Part shown: positions 45,873-64,000 of the stretch, piece after piece
Layout: the number at the start of each line of letters is the position of its first letter
Position numbering within the stretch: the first letter of the stretch is position 1
Assembly: GCA_963978895.1 (NCBI GenBank)
Contig: OZ022242.1
Location: forward strand, 36,924,924 to 36,988,923
Length of the DNA stretch: 64,000 nt
Source: Erpobdella octoculata
Lineage: Eukaryota > Annelida > Clitellata > Hirudinida > Erpobdellidae
Direction: 5' to 3'
Program-made: the position numbers and the translations under genes
The notes under the pieces: generated by a model
Database searches by the model: none
Told to the model about the DNA's origin: nothing
What the model saw: only the letters and a program-made list of their open reading frames with translations

Positions 45873-48800
45873 ATGCTCGGCTTAAATTCTATCAAACCGA
45901 TGATTCGTTGTGTCAGGGCAGCGTCCAGTCTTTCCCTTCTCAAAGACAAGTCTTTTGTCAACAATACGTGGGTTTCAGCAAAAGACGGGAAGACTTTTGA
46001 AGGTCGGACTCACTCTTCTTAACTTTTCTCAATATTTTTTATCAGAAATAAATTTTTTAAAATTTATATACAATTTGTATGCATTTTCACAAATCTATAT
46101 GCATTTTCAAAAATGTATATAGCCTATATTATATACTATTATATCATTATATTATAAATACAATATATTATAATCCCATGTAAGCTTGATTAGTAGATGA
46201 TTTCTGAATAAGCTGTACCCATAGCTAGCCTAGCTGCCCTAGCTCAGTCTGAGAAATTGTTTTTTTATTTATTTATTAACGTCTAACCAAATTTAAGCTC
46301 TTGAAATATAATAATAGAATATAATTTTTTTATCAGTTCGAAATCCAGCCAATAATAATGTAATAGCCAATGTTCCTGATATGACAGTAGAGCAACTGGA
46401 TGATGTTGTCAACGTGGCAAATTCAGCATTCCAAAAGTGGAAACATAGCACGGCGCGAGTGAGTATTTTGATGCATTTAAAGTACCGGAGATGGGCAGGA
46501 GACATGCACAATTAAAGTTAAAGCCTCAGTCATCGTCATGAAAATTTATATTTTTTCAGAATCCACATGTTTTTTTCTGACCAACATAAATGAACGTTCT
46601 GTACATAACGCTTAACTGGTCGGGCTTTTTGTAGATTTTTTGTTTTGTCATTTCAAAGTTTTTGGTGACATCATTTTTGCCTTCTTCCAGTTGCAGAGTT
46701 TGGTCTTGAGTGCCGTTAAGTATATTTTTTGTTGCTGTACAGGAAAGAAGCAGCGTTTTGAAGAACTGGTACCGACTTTTGCTGGAAAATAAGGAAGAGT
46801 TGGCAAAAATTATTACTTTAGAAAATGTTAGTTGATTATATTTGATTATATTAGGAAGATCAATGTAGTATTTTACATGTATCTAATTTAATGCATTTAT
46901 TGTGAAAATAGGCTAAACATTTTTATTTTAACTTTTTTTTCACTATTTGTAAACTTCTTTTAAAATTCTGGTTTTCACTATTAAATAAAAACCTCCTATC
47001 ATTAAGGGCAAGCCCTTAAGAGATTCGAGAACCGAGGTGGCGTACGGAGCCGATTTTGTTGAGTGGTTTGCCGAAGAAGCTAGAAGAATCTACGGGGATG
47101 TCATACCTCCTGTCACCAATCAGAAAAGATGTATAACCATTAAGCAACCAGTTGGTGTGGCTGGCATGATCACTCCTGTGAGTTTTGAGTTGAATAGTTT
47201 TTGGTGATAAAACATAATAAATGAAAAATGCTTTTTAAGTTGTAAATTATCTATATTAATATTTTTTTAAATTTTTTGTCTTAAATTTTTTTACAATTTT
47301 TTTTATGTTTTTGTCGATATGATAGTTTGTATGTCTAGCAAATCATCTATGTGACAGAGAAGTTTGTGTTAGTGAAACCTCAAAATTTAATTTATCAATA
47401 AAAGTAATTAATATCGTATCAATTTTCGTCTTAAAGTTATAAAAAAAAATTCTCCAGTGGAACTTTCCTAACGCCATGATCACCAGGAAGGCAGCACCGG
47501 CCATAGCAGCGGGGTGCACTGTCATCATCAAACCCTCCGAGGAGACACCGCTATCTGCTCTTGCCATCTGCGAGGTTGGATAATTTTAAGAGGTTGGGAG
47601 ATACGTGTTGGTGGATGTGGATCGAATGAGTCATTCATGTTCTTTATAAGCTTTCCTATTGGTATTCTTGTAGAAGTGTAATGTTATGCAACATAACAAA
47701 ACAAATTTTTTAATCCATTGATTTAAATATATAATATGAAAATTACTTATATTGATTAATACTTATATTAGTTATCACTTATATTGGTTATTACATATAT
47801 ATTAATTATTCGTTTGAAATGATTTTTTAAATCATTCATTTGAACTTAATAAAATCATGAAACTTAAAGTAATTATTTATTACTATTTTGTTATTGTATA
47901 AACATTAGCTTTACTTTATTTTTATTAATTATTTTATTTTATTTTTCTTATTAATTTTTATTTTTCTCATTTATTTTTCTTATTAATTTAAATTTTTATT
48001 TTTCTTATTATTTTTTATCCAGTTAGCATTAAAGGCCGGTTTTCCCGAAGGAGTTATCAACGTGATAACGTGCTCGAAAAAGAACGCGGCAAGCATGGGA
48101 CTCTCCCTGTGCAAGCATCCTCACGTGTCGAAGATATCCTTCACCGGGTCGACTGCCGTTGGAAAGGTTGGCATGTGGAATTGTATTCGTGGGATTTTTT
48201 CATTAAGAGATAAATGCAGAGGCAGTTAGCATCCGAATTTTATTAGCGTGGGTGGGATCTGTTAATTTTATAATTTTAAAGTGCTTATTATAAAATAGTA
48301 TGCTAATAAAAAATAATACTAATAATGCTAATAAAAATAACTAATAATTTTAAAGTGCTAATGATATATTTTGTTCTAAAATATGTGTATTCAATTATGT
48401 AAAATATCTGTTAATTTTAAAGTACTAATAATAAAATAGTATATTTATGAAAATAATACTAATTAATAACTAATAATTTTAATTATATATTTTGTTCTAA
48501 AATATGTGTAAGAAAAATGCCTTTTGTGATCAACATACATAATTTCTGATGTCTATATGTACGTCAAAAAGTCGTTTAATGCTGATAGGTGTTGCTGCAT
48601 TTGTCGCTAATTAATTTCCATCATTTTTGACGTGTTATCACTGGCATATTTATATATATATATATAAAATTCTTGTGTGAAATTATTATAAAATTTTAAT
48701 TTTTGCTGTTAAATTTCTTTAAGATTCTTATGGAAAACTCTGCAAGCACTGTCAAAAGAGTTTCCATGGAGTTAGGTGGAAATGCTCCTTTCATAATCTT

Positions 48801-50569
48801 CAACAGTGCAGATGTAGAAGAGGCTGTCAAAGGTGTGCTGGATGCCAAGTTCAGGTGTAGTGGACAGGTGAGTAATGGCCAAGAAGTGGAAACACAGGTG
48901 TAGTGAATGTGTCGGTGCATGTAGTTATTCACATACATAATTTCCTATGTCCGTATGTATGTGTGTTATAACTTCGCTGTTAGGTGGCGCTGCAACCACA
49001 AAATGATATTAGGCGATATTTAAAAAAATCCATCAATTTATATGGGCCACACCTCTAGTTCTATCTTAAAAAGACACTTTTTTCATATCTGCTGTATTAA
49101 ATGATTAAGAATTATACTTAAACACTTTTACTATTTTTTTTTAATTTTGATGATTTTCACGTTTTCAAACTACTTTTAGACTTGCGTCTGCCCGAACAGA
49201 CTCCTCGTGCAGCAAGGCATCCACGACAAGTTCGTCTCGAGGCTCACGGAGGCCGTGAACTCTTTGAAGTTGGGGGACGGGCTGGAAGAGGAGACGACCC
49301 AAGGGCCGCTCATTAACAGATACGCAGTTGATAAGGTACGTCGATGTTTGTCGTGTTTGTGTTGGTTATATAAGAATACAATAATTTCAAGCTGTGTCTC
49401 GTATTTGCTTATCTGTTGGCATGTCAAGAACATCCAGAATTTTTAAATTTTAGTAGATTTTTTTATATACATCTGCAAATAAATTTGTTTATATATTATC
49501 TTACAAATTTATCAAACAGGTTGCAGAACATGTAAAAGATGCCGTCATCAAAGGGGCTAAGGTCGTGGTAGGGGGCATGCCCAAGGACGACAAATCGAAT
49601 TTTTTTCAACCGACTGTGCTTACGAATGTTTCTCCTAATGCTTTGTGTGCCAATGAGGAGACATTTGGACCGCTCGCCCCTATTATCATGTCCGTATTTG
49701 TCTGTTTTAAATTGTTATCAAATAAATTTCTATTTGTTTTTTTTATTAGTTTTTTAAGATTTGTTTTCTTAATTCCAAATTTTTTTTTGTTTTATCTTTG
49801 TTGTAATTCGTTTCAGGTTTGAAAACGAGGAAGAGGCAATAAAGATAGCAAATGCAACGTCTTCTGGACTTGCTGGTAAGACCTCAGTTTTCCAAGACTG
49901 TTTCTATTATTTTTGTCCCGTTCAGACCCCACCTAACCAGGTCAAAAGTTAATTCTCAGTAAATAACAACTCTGGAAGTATTACGTCAGTCCTTAACTTT
50001 CCCTCCACTCGTGTCGGTTTACACTTAAAAGTAAGGGTGATGTCTAGAAAAGTGTCATATCTTTCTTTAGCTGTGGTTGATTGGGAATGAGTGGACTGCT
50101 AGATAGTTGGAGGCTGCACGTGAAGTAATATTACAATTTAGCTACTGTACTGTATTTGGCGTCTTAAAACACATGGTGTAAAAGACTATAAACTATAATT
50201 AAAAAAAATTTACTGTATTTGTAGAAGTGGTCATAATATTACTCATGGTGAGTTTAAGAAGGCAAAAAATATGCTGCTTGTAGACATTAGCTTTCCAAAT
50301 GTTATTATTAGTGTTTCTGCACTACTGAAAATATCTTACATCCACACGTCTGCACACAAACAGGGTACTTCTATTCAAACAACATCTCTCAAATCTGGCG
50401 GGTGGCAGAAGCGATCGAAGTGGGCATGATCGGCATCAACGAGGGTCTCATCTCTTCCGTCCAGACCCCGTTCGGAGGCATCAAGGAGTCGGGCGTCGGA
50501 AAAGAGGGATCGAAGTACGGCATAGAGGAATATCTGAACATGAAGTATCTCTGTTTTGGAAGCATCTAG
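45873..50569 (+). CDS. ALDH5A1: Succinate-semialdehyde dehydrogenase, mitochondrial
   Basis: Eleven exons: 45873-46002, 46337-46458, 46743-46826, 47007-47177, 47458-47574, 48023-48166, 48724-48867, 49180-49335, 49520-49689, 49817-49875, 50364-50569. Total 1503 nt, 500 aa. It oxidises succinic semialdehyde to succinate, the last step of GABA breakdown, in mitochondria. The cofactor-binding segments include [11 protein letters not shown] and [10 protein letters not shown]. Catalytic Glu272 lies in VSMELGG and nucleophile Cys306 in SGQTCVCPNR. Cys308 is kept; as I recall, the human enzyme uses this CxC pair as a redox switch. The C-terminus ([18 protein letters not shown]) is typical of the family. 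The N-terminus ([20 protein letters not shown]) fits a mitochondrial presequence. All catalytic elements are present, so it is probably active. Confidence 0.93.
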
Positions 50570-51608
50570 AACGAGTCGGTTCCATGCGTGTTTCGTGAGC
50601 ATCTAGACCAATCGGCTTCTACTCGAATACTTGAATGCAGTGAAAATAATGTTTTATAATTGATGATAATAATTATAATAATAATAGATTGGCCATTGTT
50701 ATTTTGTGTATTTTTTATTATGTTTTGAATTGTTCTCTTGCCTAATCGGCCAGAAAAAAAAAGAATTCCTTATAGAAGATAAATCTACCTGCCATAAAAA
50801 ACATAAAAGCATTTTCTGTTCAATTTGAATGACCATACCATACTGTGTATTGTATAGTATGATACTCGTTTTTAATTTGTAATCATCAGATGGGGGCAAT
50901 CACCTTTGCAACCACCAGTTCATCGTTAGTATTCCATTATACACATATTGTATTGTCTTGCAAATTGTTATGATTCTCATTCCTTTGTTCATTGTGCAGT
51001 GTGATGTAATTTAACTGACATTGTTGTATAAGAGTCATCGCTGATACTCTTGGGCCCAGAGTCTGGGTTTGTTTTGCGATGGTTTTTTTTCCAGTAGTGG
51101 AAACAATAAGAATCCATTCATGCATAATACAATGCCAGCAATCAGTTTTTCTCGTACAATAATTTAAACAATTTTTATTTATAAAAACCACAGACAACGT
51201 TAAAAATTAATTATTTCTATAAATCGTGATCTGACCTCCTGTTTATTTATGCTGCTTCGGCAAAACTCGAAATGGCGCTTTCTAAAACCGAGGTAGATGG
51301 TGGTGATGATGATGATGATGTCACTCGTTGATTAAAATATATCTGCACTCCACCCCCCGCAAACCACGCAATCCAGGCGACGATAAACAACATTCGAGTT
51401 GATAGAATTTTTATAATACGAAAAATACATATTTGTATATATACGAACGTTGTAAGCCGACGCGTCTTCTTGTATACATCCGCGACTCCTACCGCTGTCT
51501 TTTCGCTGTCTTTTCGCTTTATTTTCTTAATTTCTTTCGCAATTCAAGTGTGACATTGTTTACCAGCACTCAGGAACTGTTTTTTCTTTATTTAATTGAG
51601 CGATTTTT
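50570..51608. other. Convergent 3' regions of ALDH5A1 and the SOCS gene
   Basis: No coding signal. AATAAA on the minus strand occurs at 51587-51592 and 51518-51523 and may serve the SOCS transcript. No canonical AATAAA was recognised for ALDH5A1 soon after its stop. Confidence 0.55.
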
Positions 51609-55505
<3,897 letters not shown>

Positions 55506-55604
55506 CTAGATCGAAGGCTGGTAGCGGTATCGCCTATGAGTAACGACACAAATAAATAAATAAATAAATAGATAAATAGATAAATAGATAAATAGATAAA
55601 TAGA

Positions 55605-55639
<35 letters not shown>

Positions 55640-56280
55640 ATGAATGAATGAATGAATGAATGAATGAATGAATGAATGAATGAATGAATGAATGAATGAA
55701 TGAATGAATGAATGAATGAATGAATGAATGAATGAATGAATGAATGAATGAATAAATAAATAAATAAATAAATAAAATAAATAAATACGTGCATGTTTTT
55801 ATATAGAAAAAACCCGTTGATGTCTTAAAATCATCTTTTTTATAACGAGAGAGAAAAGGATGGCACCCATTAATGGGTTTTTATTGCCGGCGCTGTTAGC
55901 ATTAGATCAAAAGTTACTCGCAATAATTTCGCTTGCACGAGGTTCTTTGTGTGCCGGATTTTTTGTTGTGGCTGTCATAAAAATATTCGAAAAATGATTA
56001 CGATTAGAGGCGGAGATATGAACAAATTTTCTTTTCTCGAAAAGATACAAATTGATAGACAGATTGAAAGTGGAAGAAAAAAGGAGCGGGAGATTTAGGT
56101 TTTCCGTTAGTAGACGCTGCTGCATGTCTCTGCTTGTCTGCTTGTCAGATTGGCTTTGCGCGATCACAGAAGCTCGACTTTAATCCTTGAAAATACTGGA
56201 AGCAGGCTCGCTTAATCAAAGCAATTCTGCTCACATAGATTGCTGGCATTAAGGCGCTATCGAGTTGCTTCATTCAGAAC
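55506..56280. other. SOCS upstream region with AAATA/AATGA arrays
   Basis: 55549-55788 is a tetranucleotide array (aaat, agat and aatg blocks). The rest is unique DNA; the SOCS promoter is presumably here but no TATA box is evident. Confidence 0.6.
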
Positions 56281-56584
56281 TCTACGTCTTCCGCAATGGC
56301 GGCGCCCAGTGCTGCTCGCTCGAATACAAAAAGGGGTTTTTTCTCTGTTTTATATATACTAGTATAAATAGTGTAATTCGGATGTAACAAGATAGTATAG
56401 ATAGTGCTATTCGGATGTAACAAGATAGTATATAGTGCAATTCGGATGTAACGAGATAGTAACTGTAGAGGCAGGAATAAGTGAATTGAACCACATGGAG
56501 GTTATTATTATTTCTCGTTTCTTCGTTGCGTACAGTGCTTATTCGATTCGGACCCAACCATTGGGCAGATGGAAGGGAGACATG

Positions 56585-56669
<85 letters not shown>

Positions 56670-56818
56670 AGAGAGAGAGGAACGCAACACGTCCAGGCAC
56701 TTTCGCGCCATGCACGCTCGCGTGCCTGCGTACGCAGACAGGTGTGTGTCGTGTCACGTGACTTAGTTGTTTACAAACATCCGGCCCAGTATATACGAAA
56801 TCAGTTTTCTGATCTCGC

Positions 56819-56886
<68 letters not shown>

Positions 56887-58140
56887 AGGTCGTTAACGTT
56901 TGAATGAAGGTATTTAACTGATGAATACACGTCTTGATGGTTCTATTGTGAAGTGTGTCCATAAATAAAGTAGAGTTTATTTTGCTAGTGAATTGTTCAA
57001 AGACACGAACGACATTTAACGGCAGGCATGCGTGTGTTTATTGTTGTTCCGCTGAAAATTCCTGATTTACTTTCGCTTTCTTTTTGCTCTCTCGGCGTTT
57101 GGAATGAAAATGTAAATACAAAAAAATAATTTTTTATTTCTTACTGTTCACTACGGTCTCCGTTTTCACGTCAAAGACATGTTCAGTTATTTCCACGCGT
57201 TCCATTCCATGTGAAACTTTCGAAACGGAAAGCAGTCGAACGAGCGGCGAAAAAATTCCCCAGGAAATCGACTTTCGTTTGTGATTAAAAAAAAGAAGAG
57301 ATTCCGTCGATTAAGCAAACAACAAGCCAACAAGAACCCCGGTTGAGCAGAGACAAACAGGAAAAAGACTTTCCATGAAGAAAAATATCTTCTTTTTTGT
57401 TTTTATTTTGGCTTTTAAATTTTTTTTAGCAACAAAAGAATAATTTTTCATAGTAAACAACGAATAAACGAAACATTTATGAGCGATGATGATTCCTAAT
57501 AGTCGTTATTTCGCCGGTTCGTAGCAGTCGTAGGAAATAACGGGGAAACACAACGGGAAATAACTCCGCGACAAATCCACAGAATCAGCTGATCGGAACG
57601 ATTTATACCACCCGCCGTTATACAACTATCATTATCATCAGCAACAGCATCATCATCATCGTTTACGTTTTGGTGGTGATTATAGATTTCTTGTGTGTTC
57701 AGGTGAGACGGAGTTGTGATGATGGCTCCGGTTCGGAATGAGATTCTCGTGTCTGTGTATGTGCTAATGTGCATGCATGTGCATGCATGTGTGTGTGTGT
57801 GCTATGTGTATGTGTGTTTGGGTGTGTGTGTGTGTGGGTTGGTGGGTGGGTGGGATGGGTATGTGTGCAGGTGCTAGTGTGCATTCATATGTGTGTGTGT
57901 GCGTGAGTGATTGAGTTTGTGACTGTGACGTATTTTCTGCATCTAATTGAATTTTTTCCATCATTTTACTCTCCTCTCTCCTTCTGTATGGCCGCTAGTC
58001 ATCTAGAAAGCCTACCCGTTTATATCAATTTTCTTTTTTCTTTTGCTCAGTTTTTGTTTTGATTCGTTCAGTTTCGTTTAGTTTTATTCAGTTTTGCTGT
58101 GTTTTTCTCCATCTCCTCATTGAGAGTTCTAGAATGAGCG
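56281..58140. other. No gene seen; GA, AT and GT arrays
   Basis: Contains three copies of a ~33-bp unit (attcggatgtaacaagatag, 56370-56460), (GA)n at 56586-56685, (AT)n at 56819-56884 and GT-rich DNA at 57770-57905. A GC-richer patch lies at 56690-56790. Confidence 0.65.
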
Positions 58141-58148
58141 TTGTCTAC

Positions 58149-58488
58149 ATACATACATACATACATACATACATACATACATACATACATACATACATAC
58201 ATACATACATGCATGCATGCATGCATGCATGCATACATACATACATACATACATACATACATACATACATACATACATACATACATACATACATACATAC
58301 ATACATACATACATACATACATACATACATACATACATACATACATACATACATACATACATACATACATACATACATACATACATACATACATACATAC
58401 ATACATACATACATACATACATACATACATACATACATACATACATACATACATACATACATACATACATACATACATACATACATAC
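58149..58488. repeat. (ATAC)n microsatellite with an internal (ATGC)n block
   Basis: Perfect ATAC array of 340 bp. Positions 58208-58233 are ATGC repeats in the same register, a single-base variant amplified about six times. Confidence 0.97.
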
Positions 58489-58726
58489 TCCCTCTACTCG
58501 TTTGCTAATGTATATATAACGATATTTATTAGCAGAGATACGTTTGCAGTGGATGCATTCGGTCGCCAATAGGCATAAATAATATTTCCAGGGTCGCACC
58601 CGCGGGGGGGGGGGGGCAACAATTCAAGGCCCAATAAAGAACGGGGAAAAGCGAATAATTGATCTGATACCGTAATTATATTACGGCGACAATTACAATA
58701 AACTAATAAGAAGGACATTAATAATT

Positions 58727-58782
58727 ATGTTGATGATGACGATGATGATGGTGATGGTAGTGATGGTGATGACGACGATGAC

Positions 58783-58879
<97 letters not shown>

Positions 58880-59075
58880 GTGATGGTGATGATGATGATG
58901 ATGATGATGATGATGGGGGTGATGATGATTATGACAACGATGACGACGACGACGATGATGATGATGATGACGACGACGATGGTGATGATGATAATGAGGA
59001 CGATGACGATGATGATGGTGGTGGTGGAGATTGTTTGGGATGGTGATAATAATAATAATAATAATGATGATGATG
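58727..59075. repeat. (GAT)n microsatellite with GGT/GAC variants
   Basis: About 350 bp of GAT repeats with interspersed gacgac and ggtgat blocks. Confidence 0.95.
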
Positions 59076-59449
59076 ATAGCAAAGTTAATAAACCTAATGG
59101 TTTTTTTCTGCCAGGTATTTATTGATTTCTGATTCCTATTTTTAGCTCCGGATAAGTTACACACAAAAAAAATATATATTATCATGCAAGGATGCTTCCT
59201 GGAAGCACAACTGACAACAAGCAACATCACAAAGTCGGCATCTACGATTACATATCAGCTTACCTACCAGTAAAAACTACAGACGAACTCAAATCATCAA
59301 ATTTCTGAACAATGGCGAATTCTCAAGGGGGAGGGGAGGCAGAGAAGTACATTTTCTCAAAAAATGGAAAATATCGCTTTCGGGTTCAAAATATTCATGT
59401 TTATTTTAGCGTTTAAAGTCGCTTTACTGCCCTTTTTTACTTTACATTT

Positions 59450-59869
<420 letters not shown>

Positions 59870-61941
59870 TCACAGGTCATTATATTCTTTATCTCCCATA
59901 TCCAGTCACCACACCCAAGCCCCCCCCCCCCATTATCATCAGATGCTTTACTGCTTTGATATTCCAGCAGGAATAAAAAAAATAGAGCTCGGGAAACGAG
60001 AAAATGCGACATTACATTTCTTACTTTTCTCCACGGGTCGATAAACAACAAAAGCCTCCCGGAGGGGGGGCATGGTGGGCGGGCGGGTCAGTCACCACCA
60101 CATCCTGTGCTTATCTTTTGTGCTGCAGGGCGCGGCGTACGGGGACACGTTGCATATTGCTAGGGTGATGTACTGCCGGACCGAGAGGGAGAAAATGGAG
60201 AATATTCTATGAGCGCGGCGCGTTGAGAATTTAATCAAAAAGACTCAACTTCGCGTATAAGCGCATAAACACGAAAGCCATAAAGAACTGGCAGGATAAA
60301 TACAATGCAAAGTTATGGACGTCATTATCTTAAAACATACCTCCATGTGGAATATTTCATACAGCCAGATCCGATTAGATCCGGTTCTTTTAAAAGTAAA
60401 CTCGTGTATACTAACTATACAAGAGGACGTTATCTTTCGATATTATTTTTTAAACTTCGATTTGCGTGTAGATTCTTTCGATAGAATTAAACATATATAT
60501 GTAGTTAGTATTAGTATATGGACACTAAACGGTACTATGGCCATTTTTATCCATTTTAGTGTTTTTTGCAAATTGTAAAAGTCCAGATTCAGAGCGCATG
60601 GACGCGTCACACAAACATAAACATCATGGCTGGTAACAAACATACATGCCAGAGATGTTGTGAGTACTTATGGCCACTTATGGGGTGAGTACGAGTACGA
60701 AGTACTTACATCTTTGATACATACATACCCAGCCATCGTGCATACCATCCATTCAGCCAACTGGCAAAGGACTACTTTTTTTCGTGTACAATCTGAGGTC
60801 ATTCATGGTGTCGCGCGATTTGTCTTTCTTTTTCTTTTTTTTTTTGTTTTTCGTCACAAGAGCAGCAACAATCATCTCTAGTATTATATTACCTGTATGA
60901 AGATCATCATCATCATCATCACCGGCACCGCCAAAGAAAAGCGATGGTGGTGGTGAAAAAACAATGACGTTTGTTAATTTATAGAGACGTTTGATCGCTG
61001 TTTTTTTGAGGTGACCTCATTTGTGTCAGTCAGTGTTCGGTTGTGATGATGATGGTGGTGGTGGTGGTGATGGTGAGGATGATGATGATGATGTTGGTGG
61101 TGGTGATAATGATGACGATGGTGGTGGTAGTGATGATAATTAATGGTGGTGGTGATGATGTTGATGATGGTGATGATGATGATGGGAACGGTGATGATAA
61201 TGATGGTGTTGAGTTGATACCATCATTATCATCACGGTATCAGATTCTACTCTCGTTGAAAAAATGATGAACGACCTTCCTTCTTCCGCTACAGAGAATG
61301 GAAACCTTAAATACTCGGATAATCTCATTCTTATTCTCTGAGCGTCGATCGTTTTTGATAACTACACAATTCATCCTGGTAGGTAGGCAGGCGCAAATAC
61401 AAGGGGGGTCCTGTGGGTCCGGACCCTTTTTTAATAATACTGTATCCGCCCCTGGTGATGAAGTCTTAATATGCATACTAAATACTAAATATATATTTTA
61501 CTCTTAAACACCAACCTTGAATGGTGGCATTGTTCATGAATATTGCAGTGATGATGATGATAAAGCTCTTGTCCATCATCATCTCTTCACAAAAAATACA
61601 ATGCGTTGTAAGTATATAGCTTATGAATGTCGCTCCAGCTTATTATTGTACAGATCCATTTTAAGGTTGTTTCAGTGGCTACATCTTAAACTCAACGAAT
61701 TAATTTCAACGCTACTTGTGGTTAAATTAATATTAAAATATTTTATTATATTAAATTAATATTAAATTATTTTATTATATTAAATTAATATTAAAATATT
61801 TTATTATATAAAATTAATATTAAAATATTTTATTATATAAAATTAATATTAAAATATTTTATTATACAGCACCGCTCTTTTCTCGTTTCATCCGCTCACG
61901 CTCCATTCATTCTCTCCATTTCTGTCTGCATCCTCAACAAG

Positions 61942-62139
<198 letters not shown>

Positions 62140-62454
62140 GGATGACCAAGAAACACGAAATGATAAATTAGGCTAATTGATAATTGATACGCGTGCCTGC
62201 ACACTCTACAGAGTGACTTCATTATCAGTGACAACATCCGATACATCAATTTAATGAGACTATAATAGGCCCTAACCATCACCGCTACCACCATCACCGT
62301 CATCATCATCACCATCATCATCATCATCACAGCATCGAACATCTACTTTGAACTGAACTAATAACTATACATCGATGTCAACTAATTATATTTTTTATTT
62401 TCCGCTCCTTTTTTTGCTTCTTTCATGGAAAAATCATTTAAATTTCTTAATTGG

Positions 62455-62651
62455 ATCCGCCATCACCACCATTATGACCATTATTATCATCACTACCACC
62501 ATCATCATCATCGTTATCATCACCACCGCCATCATCATCATCATCATCATCATCACCATCATCATCATCATCCGCATCATCATCATCATCATCGTCGTCA
62601 TCGTCGTCATCATCATCATCGTCGTCGTCATCGTCGTCGTCGTCGTCGTCG

Positions 62652-62691
<40 letters not shown>

Positions 62692-62730
62692 CATCATCAT
62701 CCTCATCATCATCGTCATCATCGTCTTACA
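62455..62730. repeat. (ATC)n microsatellite with CGT variants
   Basis: ATC/ACC trinucleotides with tcgtcgtcgt blocks in the middle. Confidence 0.95.
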
Positions 62731-62833
62731 AGCACCTGAACTAGAACCCGAACCATCGACTTTGTGGATTACAGGCTCAAGACTTTGTGACGTCACTGAT
62801 GGACTTCTGATTTAATTAGTCTACCTGGATTAT

Positions 62834-62867
<34 letters not shown>

Positions 62868-63270
62868 CTGCCCTGGATAATTTTTTCCTGCTTTCTCTTA
62901 ATGAAAGCAATCAAGTGCTTCTTAATCTTCACCACAATTGCCCTGCAAGCATCTCCAGTTTATTTTTAGCTCGCGAACGTTACTTGGTGACCCAATTATT
63001 TATTAACAATAATTGAAAATAATAATTTATAATAATGATAAAAATAAAAACAACAATCAAAGACAAAAATTATTTTTTAATAGAGACTAAAAATGAAAAA
63101 GTTTGCGCTTTTTATTTTTTTCTTTCCTATTTTCTGAGGTTTATCGATCTGGAATGGAGTGTCAATTTTCACGCCCCCTGGATGGAGAGAAGGAATGAGA
63201 AGAAGGAAGAAGAAGAGTTGTTATGGAGAGGAGAACACAAGAAAGAAACAAATGGGACGAAATAAAAAAT

Positions 63271-63342
<72 letters not shown>

Positions 63343-63402
63343 CTAACCAATAAAGTTATAACTCGTAAAAATTTGAGATAAAACAAAAGAAAAAATGCAC
63401 TG

Positions 63403-63534
63403 AAATGATGGTGATGATGATGGTGATGGCGATGATGATGTTGATGATGATGGCTGTGGTGGTGGTGATGATGATGTTGATGTTGATGATGATGGTGGTG
63501 ATGATGATGTTGATGATGATGGTTGTGGTGGTGG

Positions 63535-63592
<58 letters not shown>

Positions 63593-63654
63593 GGTGGTGA
63601 TGATGATGATGATGATGATGACGACGATGATGATGGTGATGATGATAATAATGG

Positions 63655-63737
<83 letters not shown>

Positions 63738-63765
63738 ATGGTGATGAGGATGGTGATGATGATGG

Positions 63766-63824
<59 letters not shown>
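63403..63824. repeat. (GAT)n microsatellite with GGT/GTT variants
   Basis: About 420 bp; long pure GAT runs at 63537-63577, 63655-63725 and 63763-63824. Confidence 0.95.
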
Positions 63825-63827
<3 letters not shown>

Positions 63828-64000
63828 CCTAACCCAAAAGATGCGTCAATTACGTATTAGGACGCCATGAGATGCTGATAGTGATAAATCGAAGGTGAAG
63901 GTTTTTGGAGGTGGAAGAGTGATGATGGCGATAATGAATCTTAATGGCAGTTATTTTTTAAATAAATTGAAAGCAAGAAAGAACATAAATCTTTAAATAG

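Noticed and set aside
58059..58599. Repeats reading IHTY / MYVC on both strands
   Set aside because: Artefact of the ATAC tetranucleotide array; no start context, no flanking coding signal.
58693..59230. Poly-His, poly-Ile and poly-Met frames
   Set aside because: All three frames of the GAT/ATC array are open; not genes. The same applies at 62375-62815 and 63405-63860.
61388..61455. Tiny hAT-like MITE (cagg...cccctg with gtgggtccggaccc)
   Set aside because: Ends resemble the element at 8023, but the 8-bp flanks do not match, so limits and identity are unproven.

Overview
This is animal nuclear DNA, not prokaryotic. It is AT-rich and very dense in microsatellites. Its protein genes are split by many short introns, almost all GT-AG. 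The gene set (F-type lectin and WSC domains, a W-X7-W-amide neuropeptide) points to a lophotrochozoan protostome, perhaps an annelid. The species cannot be fixed from this sequence. I rebuilt five multi-exon genes exon by exon. In each one every intron phase agrees and the exon lengths sum to a multiple of three, so the models are largely self-consistent.

Layout. 1-620: tail of a hAT-type transposase, then a minisatellite. 841-12086 (+): a 22-exon adhesion GPCR of about 1243 aa carrying WSC, EGF, F-lectin, WSC, EGF, GAIN/GPS and 7TM. Its introns hold two foldback-like elements, a mariner-like MITE and a hAT element with an exact 8-bp duplication. 13682-14029 (-): a single-ORF neuropeptide precursor ending in a myoinhibitory-peptide-like amidated peptide. 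16835-23645 (+): a complete LTR retrotransposon with apparently identical LTRs and one 1703-codon gag-pol. Its integrase lies before the reverse transcriptase, the Gmr1-type order. 24294-34661 (-): a 23-exon valyl-tRNA synthetase, probably mitochondrial (VARS2). 35149-43284 (+): a 19-exon C2-WW-HECT ubiquitin ligase, head to head with VARS2 across 487 bp. 45873-50569 (+): an 11-exon succinate-semialdehyde dehydrogenase (ALDH5A1). 51609-55505 (-): a 4-exon SOCS6/7-like gene, tail to tail with ALDH5A1. 55506-64000: no convincing gene; mainly microsatellites and a 5'-truncated LINE tail.

The genes do not form a pathway or operon; this is an ordinary animal gene neighbourhood. The most notable items are the adhesion-GPCR architecture, the intact Gmr1-like element, the single-copy MIP-like precursor, the one-WW HECT ligase, two minisatellites that grew out of splice junctions, and inverted-repeat elements whose arms are themselves tandem repeats.
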